Shown here piece by piece: positions 1 to 7,762 of a DNA stretch of 64,000 nucleotides. The position numbers and the translations under genes are program-made. The notes beneath the pieces were generated by a model. That model did no database searches. It was not told the origin of the DNA and was given only the letters and a program-made list of their open reading frames with translations. This DNA comes from Vicingaceae bacterium (GTDB lineage: Bacteria; Bacteroidota; Bacteroidia; Flavobacteriales_E; Vicingaceae), in NCBI GenBank assembly GCA_019429185.1, contig JAHYJH010000002.1:1-64000 (forward strand), in the 5' to 3' direction. The stretch's first letter is position 1. Each line of letters begins with the position of its first letter.

Positions 1-20
1 GCTTCGGTTTTTACCGAAGC
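1..20. terminator. Perfect hairpin at the window edge
   Basis: An 8-bp perfect inverted repeat (GCTTCGGT / ACCGAAGC) encloses a TTTT loop. It could be a terminator for a gene left of the window or for the minus-strand radical SAM gene, about 200 bp away. No T-tract follows on the plus strand, and the minus-strand continuation is outside the window, so its role is undecided. Confidence 0.35.
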
Positions 21-140
21 TTCACAAGATAAACATCCATCGAAGAATCGAAGTGTGCTTTCTTTCGTCTGAAACAAAATTATAAAAAAAATATGACTTT
101 TATTTGTTTTTTATGACAGTACCTACGGACAGAGGGGGAA

Positions 141-218
141 GAACCGAGCGAAGTGAGCTCATGAAAACCTTTAAAAACAATAGATACTTTGAATAAATCG
201 GACATTATGGACAAACTC
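141..218 (-). repeat. MITE-like repeat family 1, copy A (partial)
   Basis: This stretch matches the reverse complement of the right part of the element at 6371..6567. Shared blocks include AGCGAAG, CTCATGAAAACCTTTA and GAATAAATCGGAC. It ends in GACAAACTC followed by TA, and lies one base past the stop codon of the radical SAM gene. The far end is not recognisable, so this copy appears truncated or chimeric. Confidence 0.7.
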
Positions 219-221
219 TAT

Positions 222-1181
222 TTAAAGTGAAGGCATAAGTGGGGTAGAATCAAAATTCTTCCCTTGCCACAAATTTCTTTCTGCCATTCGTTTTTCAATT
301 TTGGCAACGATTTCGAAGTTTTTCAAGCCATTCCATTTTGGGGCAATAAGTAAATGTGGTGGCGATTCGCTGATAAACCGTTCAATAATAATATCAGGAC
401 GAAGTAAGGCAACAAATTCGCAGATAAATTCAATATAATCATCCAACTCAAAAAGATTAAATAAACTGGGTTCTGATTTGAGTTGCTGAGCCATCATGGT
501 ATGTTTTACCACTTGCAATTGATGTATTTTAAGGGTGTTGATGGGCAATTTGGAGAGTTTAACAGCATGGTTGAGCATTTCTTCTCTACTTTCGCCTGGC
601 AATCCAATAATTAAATGAGCTCCCAAATGCAGCCCTTTGTTTTTGGCTAATTCGTAAGCTGCAATGGTTTCTTCAAAAGTGTGGCAACGGTTAATAAAAT
701 CGAGTGTTCGGTTGATGGTGCTTTCCACACCAAACTCCAATGCAATGTAATGTTTGGTCGCCAAATCGGATAAAAAAGCTATCAATTCGGCATTGATGCA
801 ATCGGGACGAGTGCCAATAACCAAACCAATAATTTTTGGATGGTTGATGGCTTCTAAATACAATTCTTTTACCAATTCAATATCAGCATAGGTATTGGTA
901 TATGCCTGAAAATAAGCTAAATATTGATTAGTTTGATATTTCTTAGAAAAGAAACCAATGCCCTCATCCAATTGTTGGGTTATGCTTTTGCTCGGCTTGC
1001 AATAATAAGGATTAAACGTGTTGTTGTTGCAATAGGTACAACCGCCAACTCCTTTTGTTCCATCTCGGTTTGGACAAGTAAAACCAGTATCTAACGAAAT
1101 TTTTTGTACTCGTTCGCCAAATTTATTTTTAATAAACGTAGAATAATCGTTATAAGGTTTGGAAGATAGGATAGCTTTCAC
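222..1181 (-). CDS. TIGR01212 family radical SAM protein (YhcC/YtqA-like)
   Basis: This is a 319-residue radical SAM protein. The iron-sulfur cluster motif is in the N-terminal part (C36, C48, C51; CPNRDGTKGVGGCTYC) with the long first spacing typical of the TIGR01212/YhcC family. Glycine-rich AdoMet-binding stretches follow, such as HLIIGLPGES. Length fits the family (about 300-320 residues). The cellular substrate of the family is not firmly established and nothing here narrows it. It is transcribed leftwards and separated by only 14 bp from the yjdM-like gene, so the two may be co-transcribed. Its stop codon abuts a MITE-like repeat. Family assignment is confident, the biochemical role is not. 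Confidence 0.9.
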   Translation of the reverse strand: MKAILSSKPYNDYSTFIKNKFGERVQKISLDTGFTCPNRDGTKGVGGCTYCNNNTFNPYYCKPSKSITQQLDEGIGFFSKKYQTNQYLAYFQAYTNTYADIELVKELYLEAINHPKIIGLVIGTRPDCINAELIAFLSDLATKHYIALEFGVESTINRTLDFINRCHTFEETIAAYELAKNKGLHLGAHLIIGLPGESREEMLNHAVKLSKLPINTLKIHQLQVVKHTMMAQQLKSEPSLFNLFELDDYIEFICEFVALLRPDIIIERFISESPPHLLIAPKWNGLKNFEIVAKIEKRMAERNLWQGKNFDSTPLMPSL

Positions 1182-1195
1182 GGTTGTAAAATAAT

Positions 1196-1537
1196 CTAAA
1201 CTTTTTTTACAAATTCAGATTTTAGAGCCATAGCACCAAAGCCGTCAACTTTGCAATCGATGTTGTGGTCGCCCTCAACCAATCTAATGTTTCTAACTTT
1301 TGTCCCAACTTTTATTGATTTTGGAAAGCCTTTAACTGGTAAATCTTTAATTATAGATACATCATCACCGTCTTTTAAAATGTTGCCGTTAGCATCTTTT
1401 ACTACCAATGCGTCTTCAGCAGCTAATTCTTCTGGATTCCATTCAAAACCACATTCTGGGCATGCATATAAACTATTGCCAGTTGGATATCCATAAGGCG
1501 ATTTACATTGCGGACAAGGTGTACTTTCTTCTTGCAT
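1196..1537 (-). CDS. yjdM: YjdM/PhnA family zinc-ribbon protein
   Basis: A 113-residue protein with two CxxC zinc-ribbon knuckles at the N-terminus (CPQC, residues 8-11; CPEC, about 26-29). The C-terminal PhnA-type domain has the characteristic KDGDDV and [12 protein letters not shown] segments and the DGFGAMALK end. Length matches the family (about 110). The family was historically called alkylphosphonate uptake protein PhnA, but that role is doubtful and no phosphonate genes are present here. It probably forms a short transcription unit with the downstream radical SAM gene. Confidence 0.93.
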   Translation of the reverse strand: MQEESTPCPQCKSPYGYPTGNSLYACPECGFEWNPEELAAEDALVVKDANGNILKDGDDVSIIKDLPVKGFPKSIKVGTKVRNIRLVEGDHNIDCKVDGFGAMALKSEFVKKV

Positions 1538-1658
1538 TTTTATAAATTTAAAAACGCAAAGCTACAAAAAACATTGACTTATTTCAATCACTATCTAATA
1601 ATCGTTATTGACCTTGGAGTTTTTGTGTTTTTGGGAAAATCTTGTGGCATTTTTATAC

Positions 1659-2180
1659 CTACAATGTAGTTATCATTTGCTCGTATTCTTTTTTTCTACT
1701 TTCGCCCAATTCCATATCAACATCCATAAATTTAAAATAGATGGTTTCTAATTGTTGTTCGTCCATAAGACTTTCGGCAAGCACAAACAATTCGTCATTT
1801 TCGGCTGCAATGTGGTCGAGCAAATCGCCAATATATTGTTTTAAAACTTTATACGAACGAGCATAATCACATTCTTCAACTGATTCTACGATTTCTGCGG
1901 CATATTCTCTAAAATCTTCGTGATGCGTTTCAAATTCCTCAATAATTTCTTGCAAAACAAAATCAGGATGGTCTTTTATTGCTGGGAATAAAACATCTTC
2001 TTCTTTTCGGTGATGATAGCCATCAGCATACTCACGAAAAAATTCCACTAATTTTTTTACTTTCTCGGCATATTGTTCGGGATTCTGTTCCCAAGTATTT
2101 TCCAATTTTTCAATTATTTTTTCTGCTTTTACAATAACATCGTGTTCATTGTACATTACTTTTAGAGGGTTGTGTTCCAT
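1659..2180 (-). CDS. Hemerythrin HHE-domain protein
   Basis: A 173-residue all-helical protein of the hemerythrin-like family. Iron-ligand-type residues are visible along the four-helix pattern: NEHD near residue 12, HHRKEED near 56-62, ETHHEDF near 84-90 and HIAAENDELF near 123-132. Such proteins bind a di-iron centre and are implicated in oxygen, NO or iron handling, and this one is likely cytoplasmic since no signal peptide is seen. It stands alone between yjdM and the molybdenum hydroxylase operon, with gaps of 121 bp and 71 bp. Confidence 0.88.
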   Translation of the reverse strand: MEHNPLKVMYNEHDVIVKAEKIIEKLENTWEQNPEQYAEKVKKLVEFFREYADGYHHRKEEDVLFPAIKDHPDFVLQEIIEEFETHHEDFREYAAEIVESVEECDYARSYKVLKQYIGDLLDHIAAENDELFVLAESLMDEQQLETIYFKFMDVDMELGESRKKEYEQMITTL

Positions 2181-2251
2181 TTTTAGCGATTTTTAATTCT
2201 CCACAAATTTAGGAATATAAATAATAAAAGACAAAAAAGTCCACTATTAAT

Positions 2252-3184
2252 TTATTGAATTAATAGTTTAAAACTTCTATCCAAATAAACAGCTATCATT
2301 TCTCGTCTGTATTTGCGTGAATACATGTCGTTATCCACAGCACGAGAGCCTTTGATTGCTTTTTTAATTAATGCTGCTTTATCATCATTTACATTTCCTT
2401 CAATTACCACAGGTTTTGGGTCAACGCCCGAAAGTGCAATTTTTAATTTTCCGTTTTTGTCGATAGCAATTGCAGAAGTTAATGAGGTAAATTCTAAACT
2501 TTCTCGTTCTCTGAGTTTAAAAAAGGCTGTTTTAAAACCTCGGTTTAAAGGAAGAAATAATGAAGTAACCATAGCATTTTCAGGAATATTTCTTGGCTTT
2601 ACACCATCTCCAGTATAGATACTTTCCAATTTTTGACGATGTGTTCCTTTTTCGTCAACGTATTCAATTTCAGTATCCATGGCAATTAAAGCTGGAGCAG
2701 TATCAGAAACCAATTCCGAAAAACAAGCATTTTTTCCACCTGTTGCAATACAAATATCGCCATCGCATTTTAAACAATATCCTATAGATTCTCTCCACCA
2801 TTCGCTTTGGTTGTAGTACAAACAACGGTTTTCGCACAATACATTTCCACCGATGGTTGCAGTTTTTCTGATTAAAGGCGAACCTACCGAAAGTGCAGCT
2901 TCAATCAACATCGGAAATTCTTGTTTGATGATTGCATTAAATTTCAGCTCTTCCAAAATTTCTAATGCTCCAATTCGTAAAAAATCGCCTTGTTTGGCTA
3001 TACCTTTCAGTTCGGTTATTTTGGTGATGTCGATTAAACAACCGGATGTTTCATTTCCTTGAAATCGGTTGACCATTACATCGGTTCCTCCAGCCAAATA
3101 TTTAAAGTTTCCTTTGTTGGCAACGGCTTGTTCAATGGCTTCTTGAACGGTTGTTGCGAGGATGTATTTTTTTTCTACTATCAT
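2252..3184 (-). CDS. FAD-binding subunit of a molybdenum hydroxylase, HcrB-like with extra [4Fe-4S] loop
   Basis: The FAD subunit of a xanthine-oxidase-family enzyme. The FAD-binding signatures are YLAGGTDVM (residues 29-37) and TIGGNVL (110-116), with a CO_deh_flav_C-like end. A loop after TIGGN carries C121, C137, C140, C145 and C154 around the block CLYYNQSEWW. That matches the extra [4Fe-4S]-binding insertion known from the beta subunit of 4-hydroxybenzoyl-CoA reductase. The ORF track starts 135 bp too early: those extra codons (PPYPPSREE and so on) translate a palindromic intergenic repeat, so I start at the methionine of MIVEKKYILA. It follows the Moco subunit gene on the same strand. 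The fold and loop are certain; the substrate is inferred. Confidence 0.88.
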   Translation of the reverse strand: MIVEKKYILATTVQEAIEQAVANKGNFKYLAGGTDVMVNRFQGNETSGCLIDITKITELKGIAKQGDFLRIGALEILEELKFNAIIKQEFPMLIEAALSVGSPLIRKTATIGGNVLCENRCLYYNQSEWWRESIGYCLKCDGDICIATGGKNACFSELVSDTAPALIAMDTEIEYVDEKGTHRQKLESIYTGDGVKPRNIPENAMVTSLFLPLNRGFKTAFFKLRERESLEFTSLTSAIAIDKNGKLKIALSGVDPKPVVIEGNVNDDKAALIKKAIKGSRAVDNDMYSRKYRREMIAVYLDRSFKLLIQ

Positions 3185-3229
3185 AATAAATTTAAGGTTT
3201 GAGGTTTCATTTTTATTCCTCTTATAATT

Positions 3230-3304
3230 CACCCCTCCAACTCCCCTCAAGGGGAGAGTGTCCTCCGTTGTGGTTTCCTCCCTTGAGGGAGGGTAGGGTG
3301 GGTG
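3230..3304. repeat. Imperfect palindromic repeat inside the molybdenum hydroxylase operon
   Basis: Two arms, CACCCCTCCAACTCCCCTC and GAGGGAGGGTAGGGTGGGTG, are roughly reverse complementary, and each also contains a small CCCCTTGAGGGG-type hairpin. It lies in the 173-bp spacer between the Moco and FAD subunit genes. It is the type of G/C-rich repeat that stands out in AT-rich Bacteroidota intergenic DNA. In the ORF track it was mistranslated as an N-terminal extension. Confidence 0.75.
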
Positions 3305-3357
3305 ATTTATTGTATTCATTTTTGTTTTTTTCTGTGAACTTGGTGTCTCTGTGGTTT

Positions 3358-6144
3358 TTAAATTTTTTCTACTACTTTACTTTTTTTCATCTCCTTCAAC
3401 ACTACTTCCGAAGTAATTGGTAACGAAGTAACTCGAACTCCAACAGCATCATAAATAGCATTTGCTATAGCTGGAATTACTGGGTGTATTGCTCCTTCGC
3501 CACATTCTTTTGCTCCAAAAGGGCCTTCTGGGTCGATGGTTTCAATAATGTTGGTGTGGATGGGAGGTGTGTCTTTACTGGTTGGGATTTTGTAATCCAC
3601 CAAGTTGCTGTTGACCAACAACCCATTGTGGTATTTCATTTGTTCACTCAATGCTTGTCCCATTCCCATGTGCCAGGAACCTTCTAATTGCCCTTCAACT
3701 GCCAATGGATTAATTGCTTTTCCAGCATCGTGAGCACCCCAAATGTCAATTACTTTTACATGACCCGTTTGCATATCTACTTTTACTTCGGTAATAACAG
3801 CTCCAAAACTATACGAAGGACTTAATCCTGCCCCAGCTCCTTTAAAATCGCCACCTAATTTTGGTGAGTTGTAAGCTCCTGTGCTGTTTAATGCACCCAC
3901 TTTTCTAGTTGCATTTTCAATGGCTTCCACCCAAGTTAAGTCTATTTTTCTATCGTTGGTAAATATGCGCTCGTTTTGGAAATTTAGTTCCGATTTTTCA
4001 ACTTGATGAAGTTTAGCAACGGCTTCCAAAATCTGTTTTTTTAGGTTCTCGGCAGCCATTTTTGCAGCATTTCCAGCCATAAAAGTTACCCGACTTGAAT
4101 AACTTCCTAAATCAATTGGAGTTAATGTGGTATCTGCCGCAACTATAAAAATATTGTCTAAACTTAAACCTAACACTTCTGCCACAATAATGGCTAGCAT
4201 GGTATCGCTGCCTTGCCCAATATCGCTGGCTCCGGAGGTTACCAAAACCCGTCCATCTAAATCTACTTTTAAATGAACTACCGATTGCGGATATTCGTTC
4301 CAATGAATAGGCAATGCACTTCCGCTGATAAAAAATCCGCAGGCAACACCAATTCCATGTCCTTTAGGAAGTTTTTTATATTTGTTCTTCCAATCGGAAA
4401 GCTCCATCACTTTTTTGAGTGATTCTACACTTCCGTTAGAAGTAACTCGATACTGACCAACAGTTATTGTATTTTCATCCAAGAAATTTTTAAAACGAAG
4501 CTCGCATGGATCCATGTTTAATTTTTCGGCAAAACGGTCAATCATGGTTTCCACTGCATAACGTGAATTTACTGCTCCATGCCCACGCATAGCACCACAT
4601 TGAGGTTTGTTGGTGTAAACTCTTCTGGTTCTAAAACCAAAATTATCTAACTTGTAGGGAGCTTGTAAAAGCACACCGTTGTAATAGGTGGTAACCACTC
4701 CAAAACTTCCATAAGCACCGCCATCAATAATTACATCGGCATCTAAAGCTTTAATAATTCCATCGTTATTTACCCCCATATCAATGGTTAATTTTGTAGG
4801 ATGTCGGCCATGATTGGATAAAAAGACTTCCTCACGGGTAAAACGAACTTTTACGGGTTGCCCCAACATTCGTGATAAATGTGAAATAATCATTTCATGA
4901 GGAAAAGGATCAGATTTACCACCAAAACCTCCACCCACATAAGGTTTAATTACCCGAACACGATTCATGGGTACTTCCATAACTTTAGCCAAAAAACGAT
5001 GCAAATAATGAGGAACTTGAGTTGCAGTAATAATGGTTAAACCGTTTTCGTCCCAATAAGCAGTTGCAGCATGAGGCTCGGTAAAACCATGATTAATTCC
5101 TTGAAAATCAAAGTCAACTTTAAGCCTGTTGTCAGCTGCTGCTAAGCCTTCTTGTTGGTCGCCAAAACGTAATTCGGCTTTTTTATGAATGTTGTTGTTA
5201 AATTTACCGTATTCGTGAATTTTTTCATCTGTTCCTATGTCTTCGCAACATTCTTGCATATCAAAAAATGGACGAATTGGAGTATAATCTACTTTAATTA
5301 ATGAACAAGCATATTGAGCAATTTCTTCGGTATCGGCAGCAACGGCAGCAACTATTTCGCCAATGTAACGTGTTTTTTCAATCGCTATTGCCGTTTCATC
5401 CTGCGAAATGGGCAAAACGCCAAAAGTTATCGGCAATTCTTTTCCTGTAATTATGGCTCTCACTCCAGGAACAGCTTGTGCTTTAGAAACATCAATGTTG
5501 TTGATTTTTGCATGAGCGTGAGTACTTCTGAGGAACTTACAGAAAAGAGCATTTTTAATTTTAATATCATCAGCATAATCGGCAGTTCCTTGCACTTTTT
5601 TAGTAGCTTCAATGTAAGGACGAGGTTGTCCGACCATTTTGAATTTAGAAACCTCCAAGGTTTTGGAAACCTTGGAGGTTTGTTTAGATTCGGAAACATA
5701 AGCTTCAACCGCCTCAATAATTTTTACATAACCCGTACAACGACATAAATTACCAGATAAAGCTTCTTTTATTTCATCCGTACTTGGATTAGGATTTTCT
5801 TCTAAAAAATCTAACGAAGTCATAATCATACCTGGCGTACAATATCCGCATTGAATTGCCCCTTTTTCTACAAATTTTTCTTGTAGTTTGTGGAGTTTGT
5901 TTTGGTCTGCAACACCCTCGATGGTAGTAATTACACTTCCATTAACACGCAATGCTGGTGTAATACAGCTTTGAACCACTTTTCCATCAACAAAAACAGT
6001 ACACGCACCACAACTGGCTTGTTCGCAACCTAATTTTGTGCCTGTTAAATTTATTTTTTCTCGTAAAACGTGTGCTAAAGTTTCATGTGGTTCAACAATT
6101 ACGTTATGTTCTTTTCCGTTTACGATTAACTTTATGATTTGCAT
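3358..6144 (-). CDS. Fused 2Fe-2S and molybdopterin subunit of a xanthine-oxidase-family enzyme
   Basis: A 928-residue fusion. Residues 1-150 are a two-domain 2Fe-2S protein with ligands C40, C45, C48, C60 (plant-type) and C99, C102, C134, C136. Residues 170-928 are the molybdopterin-binding subunit, with GGGFGGKSDP, GQGSDTM and the C-terminal GAKECGEGA motif whose Glu (about E883) is the catalytic base in the family. Mop-type aldehyde oxidoreductases share this fused order, but here an FAD subunit with a 4Fe-4S loop is encoded next door. The relatives of that subunit work with separate alpha and gamma chains. The linker (about residues 155-165, QTSKVSKTLEV) is encoded by a perfect palindrome. 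Substrate unknown; an aromatic CoA-thioester or aldehyde is possible. Confidence 0.9.
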   Translation of the reverse strand: MQIIKLIVNGKEHNVIVEPHETLAHVLREKINLTGTKLGCEQASCGACTVFVDGKVVQSCITPALRVNGSVITTIEGVADQNKLHKLQEKFVEKGAIQCGYCTPGMIMTSLDFLEENPNPSTDEIKEALSGNLCRCTGYVKIIEAVEAYVSESKQTSKVSKTLEVSKFKMVGQPRPYIEATKKVQGTADYADDIKIKNALFCKFLRSTHAHAKINNIDVSKAQAVPGVRAIITGKELPITFGVLPISQDETAIAIEKTRYIGEIVAAVAADTEEIAQYACSLIKVDYTPIRPFFDMQECCEDIGTDEKIHEYGKFNNNIHKKAELRFGDQQEGLAAADNRLKVDFDFQGINHGFTEPHAATAYWDENGLTIITATQVPHYLHRFLAKVMEVPMNRVRVIKPYVGGGFGGKSDPFPHEMIISHLSRMLGQPVKVRFTREEVFLSNHGRHPTKLTIDMGVNNDGIIKALDADVIIDGGAYGSFGVVTTYYNGVLLQAPYKLDNFGFRTRRVYTNKPQCGAMRGHGAVNSRYAVETMIDRFAEKLNMDPCELRFKNFLDENTITVGQYRVTSNGSVESLKKVMELSDWKNKYKKLPKGHGIGVACGFFISGSALPIHWNEYPQSVVHLKVDLDGRVLVTSGASDIGQGSDTMLAIIVAEVLGLSLDNIFIVAADTTLTPIDLGSYSSRVTFMAGNAAKMAAENLKKQILEAVAKLHQVEKSELNFQNERIFTNDRKIDLTWVEAIENATRKVGALNSTGAYNSPKLGGDFKGAGAGLSPSYSFGAVITEVKVDMQTGHVKVIDIWGAHDAGKAINPLAVEGQLEGSWHMGMGQALSEQMKYHNGLLVNSNLVDYKIPTSKDTPPIHTNIIETIDPEGPFGAKECGEGAIHPVIPAIANAIYDAVGVRVTSLPITSEVVLKEMKKSKVVEKI
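5649..5681. repeat. Perfect 15-bp palindrome inside the coding sequence, at the domain junction
   Basis: AAACCTCCAAGGTTT, a 3-base loop, then AAACCTTGGAGGTTT. It resembles the intergenic palindromes elsewhere in the window but is translated in frame as the linker between the 2Fe-2S and Moco domains of 3358..6144. Confidence 0.9.
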
Positions 6145-6254
6145 AGTAATGAATTTTAACCCTCCAATAGTTGAAAATGTCGAAGACTCGTAAAATTCAA
6201 TAAATAGAACTTAAATTAAAATGATATTCATCACGTTTTAAGGAAAAAGAGGAA

Positions 6255-6371
6255 CTAATTCCCTAATTCCAATTGGTTTTTAACCAAATTGAAATAGTAA
6301 TTTTTATTGGTTACTAGTTGGTGGTGATTACCATTTTCCACTATTTTACCATCTTTTAAAACTCTAATTAG
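6255..6371 (-). pseudogene. C-terminal remnant of an ABC transporter ATPase
   Basis: The minus strand reads RVLKDGKIVENGNHHQLV followed by NYYFNLVKNQLELGN and a stop at 6255. This is the end of the nucleotide-binding domain of a bacteriocin/peptide-exporting ABC transporter (the region after the H-loop). The reading frame loses similarity exactly where the TA-flanked element at 6371 begins, and no Walker A or Walker B part exists upstream. I read it as a gene cut off by the element or an associated deletion. Too short for the ORF track. Confidence 0.75.
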
Positions 6372-6567
6372 AGTCTGTCTGTAAAGTCCGATTTATTCAA
6401 CATTTTTATTGTTTTATAAAGGTTTTCATGAGTTCGCTTCGCTTAGTTCTTCGTTATTCTTGTTTTAAAAACCAGTCATTTACAAAAGTAAACTCCTGAT
6501 TTTAAAAACTGCGAAAGCCTCGAATTTGAACTTTACAGTTCAGCCTCTTGACTAAATGGACAAACTC
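6371..6567. mobile_element. MITE-like repeat family 1, copy B (complete, 197 bp)
   Basis: The terminal inverted repeats are imperfect (GAGTCTGTCTGTAAAGTC at the left; reverse complement GAGTTTGTCCATTTAGTC at the right). They are flanked on both sides by TA (6369-6370 and 6568-6569), which is the target duplication type of IS630/Tc1-mariner elements. There is no coding capacity. The right TA forms part of the TAG stop codon of the winged-helix gene, and the left end truncates an ABC transporter remnant. Related copies are at 141..218 and 11369..11484. Confidence 0.8.
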
Positions 6568-6863
6568 TAATTGGATTTAGAAATATTAATGTAAGATTGA
6601 ATTGCATCTACATATTTTTCAAAAGCTTCCATTCCTTTAGTTGTTATTTTACAAGTTGTTAAAGGATAATTATTTTTAAATGATTTGTTGATTTCGATGT
6701 AACCAGCTTTGTTTAACTTTTGCAATTGCACACTTAAATTGCCTGACGAAGCACGAGTTTTTTCCTTTAAAAATTTAAAATCAGCTTTTTCTAAACTTAC
6801 AAGTAAACTTATAACAGCTAACCGAATTTCTGAATTGAGTAGCGAATCTAACGATTTAAACAT
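6567..6863 (-). CDS. Winged-helix transcriptional regulator (HTH_34-like)
   Basis: About 98 residues from the methionine of MFKSLDSLLN. The ORF track's earlier start overlaps the upstream membrane-protein gene and gives an implausible hydrophobic lead. The sequence fits small one-domain winged-helix regulators: helix-turn-helix around FLKEKTRASSGNLSVQLQKL, then a wing with GYIEI and CKITTKG. The start overlaps the end of the membrane-protein gene by 8 bp, suggesting translational coupling. Such pairs usually consist of a repressor and a membrane protein of unknown function. The stop codon is supplied by the adjoining repeat element, so the native C-terminus may have been slightly changed. Confidence 0.82.
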   Translation of the reverse strand: MFKSLDSLLNSEIRLAVISLLVSLEKADFKFLKEKTRASSGNLSVQLQKLNKAGYIEINKSFKNNYPLTTCKITTKGMEAFEKYVDAIQSYINISKSN

Positions 6864-7392
6864 CTGCGTTGGTTTTCGATTTTTTCCATAATAACAATCC
6901 AGGAATAACATAACCAATAAATATTGCTCCAGCATAAATGAGTAACTGCTCTGGAACAGCAACAAAAACACAAAGAATTCCCGTTATCCAAAATACGATA
7001 GAGCCAATTAACAATGGTGTGAATTTGTAAATCGCAGCTGATACAAATGTGGTTAAGCCAACCAATACTAATATAAATGCAATCGGATTAATATGATGTG
7101 CTAGGGAAATAAAAATTGTAATGACTAGCGTAATTCCAAAACCCGACCATAAAAAACCATAAACTTTGTCAAATTTTGTAGTTGTTTGATATTTTTTCCC
7201 CCGCTTGTACTCGTAAATAAATGCAATGGGTACACCAATAACAGGCATAATCAACCAAACTAAATTTGAATCATTCCCAAATCCATTTCCAATTAGGTAA
7301 TATTGGGTAAGGCTTGCTACTACTATCAAAAAGCCCCACAACATAAAATGAAACCCTGTTTCTGTAACCTTGTTTTTAGCTATACCCATCAT
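6856..7392 (-). CDS. Multipass membrane protein of unknown function, start probably frameshifted
   Basis: At least five hydrophobic segments lie between about residues 17 and 170, giving a small inner-membrane protein co-transcribed with a winged-helix regulator. I do not recognise a biochemical function. The annotated ATG (MMGIAK) looks internal: the upstream DNA in the same frame reads LSHTESLQLIQE, which resembles the usual N-terminus of such proteins (ESLxLIxEM). The only upstream ATG (7442-7444; MNEKK) is separated from that frame by a run of nine A. With eight A it would read MNEKKLSHTESLQLIQEMMG. The gene therefore either uses slippage, varies in phase, or contains a sequencing indel. 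Confidence 0.75.
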   Translation of the reverse strand: MMGIAKNKVTETGFHFMLWGFLIVVASLTQYYLIGNGFGNDSNLVWLIMPVIGVPIAFIYEYKRGKKYQTTTKFDKVYGFLWSGFGITLVITIFISLAHHINPIAFILVLVGLTTFVSAAIYKFTPLLIGSIVFWITGILCVFVAVPEQLLIYAGAIFIGYVIPGLLLWKKSKTNADV

Positions 7393-7428
7393 TTCTTGAA
7401 TGAGTTGTAAGCTTTCTGTGTGTGATAA

Positions 7429-7437
7429 TTTTTTTTT
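7429..7437 (-). other. A9 homopolymer separating the start codon from the reading frame
   Basis: On the minus strand, ATGAACG is followed by nine A residues and then the TTATCACACACAGAA codons of the membrane protein. Nine A puts the ATG out of frame; eight would put it in frame. Such tracts are known sites of polymerase slippage in AT-rich bacteria and of sequencing error. Confidence 0.7.
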
Positions 7438-7551
7438 CGTTCATCGTTTTTAAATTAAATAAATATATTGCAAATATAAAGTAGTTTATAATATAAACCA
7501 AATAAATTTAAAAAAAGTTTGTTTTTAAGCTTAAATTAAATACTATATTCT

Positions 7552-7698
7552 TCATCTCTTAGGGTCTGTAATCATTCTTTTTACAGTACTCTCGCTGCAA
7601 TCATATTTTACTGCAATTTGAATTAAAGATACGCATTACCCTTTTTCAATCATTTCAAGCAAATAATCTAATCTTTCTTTTCGTTCTCTGAAATTCAT
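7552..7698 (-). pseudogene. Degenerate small helix-turn-helix gene
   Basis: The minus strand from 7698 reads MNFRERKERLDYLLEMIEKG, a stop (TAA at 7636-7638), then in the same frame CVSLIQIAVKYDCSESTVKRMI and a second stop (7552). This is the pattern of the one-domain HTH proteins common in Bacteroidota (recognition helix CSESTVKRMI) with two in-frame stops, so it is a decayed copy. The rest of the 318-bp gap between 7445 and 7762 is AT-rich and shows nothing else I can identify. Confidence 0.65.
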
Positions 7699-7762
7699 TT
7701 GTCATTATTAAAAACCTTTCTTCTGCATTGTATGCCGCAAAATACAGGGCTGTTTAATCTGT

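Noticed and set aside
3185-3319. N-terminal extension of the FAD subunit
   Set aside because: The extra residues translate a palindromic intergenic repeat, and the family N-terminus begins at MIVEKKYILA.
5314-5748. 144-aa plus-strand ORF over the Moco gene
   Set aside because: The opposite strand encodes an intact, motif-complete enzyme. The ORF has low-complexity Asn/Ser/Phe composition and no promoter.
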